Positions 60,870 through 64,000 of a stretch of 64,000 nucleotides of DNA are shown piece by piece (positions within the stretch are counted from its first letter, which is position 1; the number at the start of each line of letters is the position of its first letter). Below the pieces are notes generated by a model. The model searched no databases, was not told the DNA's origin, and saw only the letters and a program-made list of their open reading frames with translations. The position numbers and the translations under genes were made by a program. Source of the DNA: Nannocystis punicea (GTDB lineage: Bacteria > Myxococcota_A > Polyangia > Nannocystales > Nannocystaceae); the NCBI RefSeq assembly GCF_026965555.1, contig NZ_CP114040.1:12230001-12294000 (forward strand), in the 5' to 3' direction.

Positions 60870-61415
60870 ATGACCGGGTCTGATCCGTCCGCCACTTCCC
60901 CCAAGCCCGATATCGACCGCGCCGCCGCGCGCGGCGTCCTCGACCCGGCGTGGGAGGACGAGCTGCGGCGCGGCCAGGAGGCCGAGGGTGAGGCCGGCTC
61001 GATCGAGGACGAGCTGGCGATCGTCCACCTGCTGCGCCACGCCAGGGCGCCCGAGGCGCTCACGGCCGGCGAGCTCGACAAGTTGTGGTCGGGCGAACTC
61101 GCCCCGGCGCTCACGCCGACGCCGTGGTGGCGTCGCCGCTGGCTGTGGGGCGCAGTGCCCGCGGTCGCCACCGCCGCGGTCGTGCTGGTGGTGATCCGCG
61201 GGCCCGAATCCATGCCCGCGCCGGCGTCGAAGGTGGCGACCGCCGAGTCCGCGACCGCCACCGCGGCCCCCGGGCCGAGCACCTCGCAGCTGCTCGCGCA
61301 ACAGTTCGCCCAGCTCGAGCACGACGCGCGCCGCGACCTCGACGCCCGCGTCGACGACGACCGCGGCGTCCTTCGACATGACCTTTTGGCCATGTCACTC
61401 GGAGACAAGCCATGA
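60870..61415 (+). CDS. Putative anti-sigma factor, single TM
   Basis: A 181-residue protein with a cytoplasmic N-terminus rich in acidic and helical residues (EDELAIVHLLRHARAPEALT), one membrane helix near 91-110 (WLWGAVPAVATAAVVLVVI) and an Ala/Ser/Thr periplasmic stalk. No zinc-finger motif is seen, but position right after an ECF sigma gene (72 bp) and topology make an anti-sigma role likely. The stop overlaps the next start by 4 bp (ATGA). A palindrome-like GACATG..CATGTC (61375-61396) lies in its last codons. Confidence 0.6.
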   Translation: MTGSDPSATSPKPDIDRAAARGVLDPAWEDELRRGQEAEGEAGSIEDELAIVHLLRHARAPEALTAGELDKLWSGELAPALTPTPWWRRRWLWGAVPAVATAAVVLVVIRGPESMPAPASKVATAESATATAAPGPSTSQLLAQQFAQLEHDARRDLDARVDDDRGVLRHDLLAMSLGDKP

Positions 61416-61957
61416 CGCGCCCCACGTGGATCGCCACGCTCCTCGGCGCCGTCGTCGGCGCAGGCGTGATGCTGGCCGGCCTGGCCCAGGCCGGGCGGCT
61501 GGCGCCGGCGCCGCGGCCCGAGGTCCTCGTCACCCTCGCCCAGACCGTCGACGCCGAGCACCGGCGGGTCGACCTGCTGCTCAAGCAGCGCGACTTCGCC
61601 GGCGCGATCGCGGCGCTCGAGCAGATGCGCACGATCGCCTGGCCCGAGGCCGCGGTCGCCGGTGACGCCGCGGCGGTGCTGCGCCACGACGTCTACGGCC
61701 GCCTGCTCCGGCTCCGCCTCGACCACCCCGACGTCGACCCGAAGGTCCCCGACGCGCTGGCCGAGCTGGTCGGCGAGGGCCTCGGCGCCGACTACAAGTC
61801 GATCGCCACCAACGCGTTCACCGCCCGCCTGGTCGGCCTGCGCGGCGAGATCGCCGAGAAGCAGGGCCGCGACGGCGACGCCCTGCTCGCCTACGAGGAG
61901 GCCCTCGACATGAACCGCGCGCTGCTCCAGCAGGCGCTCGCCGGAGCCGCGCCATGA
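61412..61957 (+). CDS. Hypothetical membrane-anchored helical protein
   Basis: A 181-residue protein with an N-terminal membrane anchor or signal (residues 5-28, ATLLGAVVGAGVMLAGLAQA). The rest is helical and TPR-like (RVDLLLKQRDFAGAIAALEQ, EKQGRDGDALLAYEEALDMN). It is coupled to the genes on both sides by 4-bp overlaps, so it belongs to the sigma-factor system. Precise role unknown. Confidence 0.6.
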   Translation: MTRPTWIATLLGAVVGAGVMLAGLAQAGRLAPAPRPEVLVTLAQTVDAEHRRVDLLLKQRDFAGAIAALEQMRTIAWPEAAVAGDAAAVLRHDVYGRLLRLRLDHPDVDPKVPDALAELVGEGLGADYKSIATNAFTARLVGLRGEIAEKQGRDGDALLAYEEALDMNRALLQQALAGAAP

Positions 61958-62562
61958 TGACCAGGCCTGTCCGTTCAGACCTGTTCCTTCAGACCTTGCG
62001 TTTCAGCCCTGTCGCAATGAACATGTCCCTGCGAACACTCTCGCTCGCGCTCGCCGGGCTGGCCCTGACCGCGTGCGCCAAGAAGGCGGCCGAGCTGACG
62101 CCCCCGGAGACCGCGGCCGACGTGGCGGCCGCGCCGGAGGACATCGACGCGCTCGAGGCCCAGCTGGCCGCGCGCGAGGACCAGCTGCGCGCGCTCGGGG
62201 CGGGCCCGCCCCCGATGGCGGGCGGCGGCGAGTCGGCGCTGGCCAAGCGCGAGGAGCTCGACGCCGACGCGCAGTCGGCCGGCGACGTGACGACGAAGAA
62301 GAAGTCGGCGGAGCAGCAGGTCGCTGCCGAGGCGCCGCAGCCCTCGGCGGCCCCGGCCCCGGCGACCGAGCGCGCCGGCCCGTCGCCCGTGGCAGGCCGC
62401 TGCGAGTCGGTCTGCGACATCACGACGTCGATCTGCCAGCTGCGCGACCACATCTGCGACCTCGCGCCGCGTCACGCCGACGAGCCGCGCTACCAGCAGG
62501 CGTGCGAGCGCGCGAGCACCGACTGCGAGTTCGCCACGGAGGCTTGCCATGCGTGCGCGTGA
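61954..62562 (+). CDS. Eight-Cys-domain lipoprotein A
   Basis: A lipoprotein of 202 residues from ATG 61954 or 179 residues from ATG 62023. The latter gives a clean signal peptide MSLRTLSLALAGLALTAC (Cys18). The first 60 bases from 61954 are made of degenerate palindrome pieces (CCTGTCCGTTCAGACC), which suggests that an element lengthened the 5' end. After a low-complexity Ala/Pro/Glu stretch, the last 55 residues hold eight Cys in a regular pattern (CESVCDITTSICQL, ICDLAPRH, CERASTDCEF, CHACA). The domain is shared with the next gene. Confidence 0.65.
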   Translation: MMTRPVRSDLFLQTLRFSPVAMNMSLRTLSLALAGLALTACAKKAAELTPPETAADVAAAPEDIDALEAQLAAREDQLRALGAGPPPMAGGGESALAKREELDADAQSAGDVTTKKKSAEQQVAAEAPQPSAAPAPATERAGPSPVAGRCESVCDITTSICQLRDHICDLAPRHADEPRYQQACERASTDCEFATEACHACA

Positions 62563-63292
62563 GCTCGCAGGCGCCTCACTGATGGCGCTGGTCGCCGCCT
62601 GTGCGTCGCAGGACGCCGAGCGCGTCGCGACCCCGGCCCCGCTCGACGCCCCTGCCCCGCTGCCCGCGGAGCTGCAGGAGGAGGCCGAGCGTGACAACAC
62701 CAACGACGAGCTCGGCTTCGCGGAGTACGAGCGCCTGCTCGCCGACAAGGAGACGCGCCTGCAGGCGGCCGGGGTGTTGCTGACGGCGCGCGAGCCGGCG
62801 CTCGGGGCCGAGATGAAGGGCGACGCCCGGTTCGCCCAGCCGCCGCCTCCGCCCGCGCCCGGGCCGCGCGGCGGGACGGTGACCGAAGAAGAGCGCGCGG
62901 GCGGGGGGGCAGCGGCGAAGGCCAAGCGCCCGCGCAAGGACAGCGGACGGGCTGCGGACGCGGCGAGGGCCGGCGAGGCCCCGGCGCCCGCCCCGATGGC
63001 GCCGAAGGCCGCGACGACCTCGAGCACCCCGGCCACGCGCGACAAGAACGTCCAGTACGAGGCCAAGCCGGCCCGGGGCGACGCCGAGGGCTTCGTCGCC
63101 GCCAACGACGAGGCGCCGACGAACCGCTGCCAGAACATCTGCGACCTGTCCGCTGCGACATGCGAGCTCGAGGGCAAGATCTGCGACCTCGCCGCCCGAC
63201 ACTCCGAAGATCCGCGCTACGGCGACCTGTGCCGGCGCGCCGACGACGACTGCCGCCAGGCTGCCGAGGCCTGCCAGCGCTGCTCGCCGTGA
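62549..63292 (+). CDS. Eight-Cys-domain lipoprotein B
   Basis: A 247-residue lipoprotein with signal MRARELAGASLMALVAAC (Cys18) and a GGAGG ribosome-binding site. It overlaps the previous gene by 14 bp. The middle is Pro/Ala/Lys-rich low complexity. The last 55 residues (CQNICDLSAATCEL, ICDLAARHSEDPRYGDLC, CRQAAEACQRC) match the eight-Cys domain of the upstream gene almost position for position. The two are paralogues that probably work as a pair downstream of the sigma/anti-sigma genes. Confidence 0.65.
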   Translation: MRARELAGASLMALVAACASQDAERVATPAPLDAPAPLPAELQEEAERDNTNDELGFAEYERLLADKETRLQAAGVLLTAREPALGAEMKGDARFAQPPPPPAPGPRGGTVTEEERAGGGAAAKAKRPRKDSGRAADAARAGEAPAPAPMAPKAATTSSTPATRDKNVQYEAKPARGDAEGFVAANDEAPTNRCQNICDLSAATCELEGKICDLAARHSEDPRYGDLCRRADDDCRQAAEACQRCSP

Positions 63293-63316
63293 ATCACGAG
63301 CTATAACGATCGCAAT

Positions 63317-63350
63317 TGTTGTGACATGTCCCGAGGGACATATCACAACA
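63317..63350. terminator. 15-bp-stem hairpin between convergent genes
   Basis: TGTTGTGACATGTCC-CGAG-GGACATATCACAACA, with 14 of 15 pairs matched, lies in the 66-bp gap between the end of the sigma operon (plus) and the nitroreductase gene (minus). It contains the perfect core TGTCC-CGAG-GGACA and is very likely the shared terminator. Confidence 0.72.
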
Positions 63351-63358
63351 GCGCGGCG

Positions 63359-64000
63359 TCACCCGCTGACGTGCAAGATCTGCTCGACCGTGCGGCGCAG
63401 CGACTGCAGTGTCGGCGCCTCGGCCTGCGAGACGCGGAACAGCAGCACCTCGGCCTGCTCGGGCTGGACCGGGAACAGCCGGGTGAAGCGCGGGCGGGCC
63501 TCCGCGAGCGCGGCGACGGCCGCCTCGCTGAGGCCCTCGCCGCCGTGGCGGGCGCGCAGGAACATGTACGCGAGCGTCGTCATCGGGTAGATGGCCAGCC
63601 CGAGGCCATGCGCCACCAGCCACATGCGCTGCAGCGCCTGGCCGCCGCGGAAGAAGTCGTCGGCGCTGACGCGCGGCATCGTCAACAGGCCGACCGCCGA
63701 CGCCGAGGCGATCGCCTTGGCGGCCGACTTGCGCAGGCCTCGTCCGCCGCCGAGGGTCCGCAGCAGCACCAGCGCGTCGCGTCGGCGGCACATCGACAGG
63801 CCGGCGCGGTCGGCCGCGCTGAGCTCGAGTGAATCGATGTAGATGCCGTCGCGGGTGACCTCGGCCTCTTCGGGGGTCCAGCGGACCTCGCGGAACATCT
63901 CGCGGTTGAGTCGGTCGTCGATGATGCGCTGCTGGTCGCCGATGCCGACGAGCTCGGCGATCTCGGCCAGCTCGGCCTCGCCGCTGACGAACAGCAGCTG
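63359..64000 (-). CDS. Nitroreductase-domain protein, C-terminal part
   Basis: The frame is open to the window edge, so about 213 C-terminal residues are seen. The visible blocks (LNREMFREVRWTPEEA, DGIYIDSLELSAADRAGL, GGGRGLRKSAAKAIASASAV, RGGQALQRMWLVAHGLGLAI) fit the nitroreductase-like C-terminal half of proteins that in actinobacteria and myxobacteria are fused to a ThiF/E1-like domain (Rv1355c type). The N-terminal part is outside the window, so the fusion is unconfirmed. Confidence 0.65.
   Translation of the reverse strand, partial: QLLFVSGEAELAEIAELVGIGDQQRIIDDRLNREMFREVRWTPEEAEVTRDGIYIDSLELSAADRAGLSMCRRRDALVLLRTLGGGRGLRKSAAKAIASASAVGLLTMPRVSADDFFRGGQALQRMWLVAHGLGLAIYPMTTLAYMFLRARHGGEGLSEAAVAALAEARPRFTRLFPVQPEQAEVLLFRVSQAEAPTLQSLRRTVEQILHVSG

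Overview
The window reads as chromosomal DNA of a myxobacterium, most likely of the Nannocystis-like group. The support is very high GC, gene-dense DNA with strong third-position bias, many lipoproteins with Thr/Ser-rich linkers and Cys-rich ends, a Ser/Thr kinase fused to TPR repeats, ECF sigma/anti-sigma pairs, an RRM protein, a Lys/Ala-rich histone-H1-like protein and one protein with a MYXO-CTERM-type tail. No rRNA, tRNA, CRISPR array, insertion sequence or phage gene was seen. Lineage is an inference from gene style.

Layout. 1-2.4 kb: partial unknown gene, zinc alcohol dehydrogenase, Cys-rich lipoprotein. 2.5-11.2 kb: minus-strand zwf-pgl-gnd-ppsA (oxidative pentose phosphate enzymes plus PEP synthase), divergent from a GH63-type glucosidase. 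11.3-16.1 kb: a lipoprotein, a three-gene unknown operon and a DUF2079 membrane protein. 16.3-18.9 kb: sixA-like phosphatase and ppk1. 19-23.7 kb: unknown pairs, a dikinase resembling rifampin phosphotransferase in architecture, a three-copy repeat and an HU/IHF gene. 23.8-26 kb: ECF sigma coupled to a zinc-finger/FecR/TPR anti-sigma. 26.6-32.3 kb: RRM protein, AAC(6')-like acetyltransferase, DUF3160 lipoprotein, DUF971 protein, Thr-rich lipoprotein, RNase Z. 32.4-40.3 kb: Ser/Thr kinase, a biotin-dependent carboxylase set (carboxylase, carboxyltransferase, biotin carrier) and an AI-2E family permease. 40.3-43 kb: gene-poor DNA with a large hairpin, two degenerate tandem arrays and the H1-like gene. 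43-54 kb: sensor kinase, TonB-like protein, beta-propeller lipoproteins, alkaline-phosphatase-superfamily lipoprotein, DUF4920 protein, MYXO-CTERM protein. 54-60 kb: aldehyde dehydrogenase, membrane protein plus methyltransferase-like pair, HExxH lipoprotein, NrdG-like radical SAM protein and RsuA-family pseudouridine synthase. 60-63.3 kb: a five-gene ECF sigma operon ending in two paralogous eight-Cys lipoproteins. The window ends inside a nitroreductase-domain gene.

The most striking feature is a dispersed palindrome family, core TGTCC-N4-GGACA (often CATGTCC/GGACATG), at roughly 35-40 sites. It forms strong hairpins between convergent genes, supplies stop codons at several gene ends, supplies at least one start codon, and also sits in frame inside enzyme genes. 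Four gene-free regions additionally hold degenerate tandem arrays; one copies the 3' end of the H1-like gene, one carries the palindrome at the head of each unit, and a separate 90-bp duplication spans the rsuA/radical-SAM junction.
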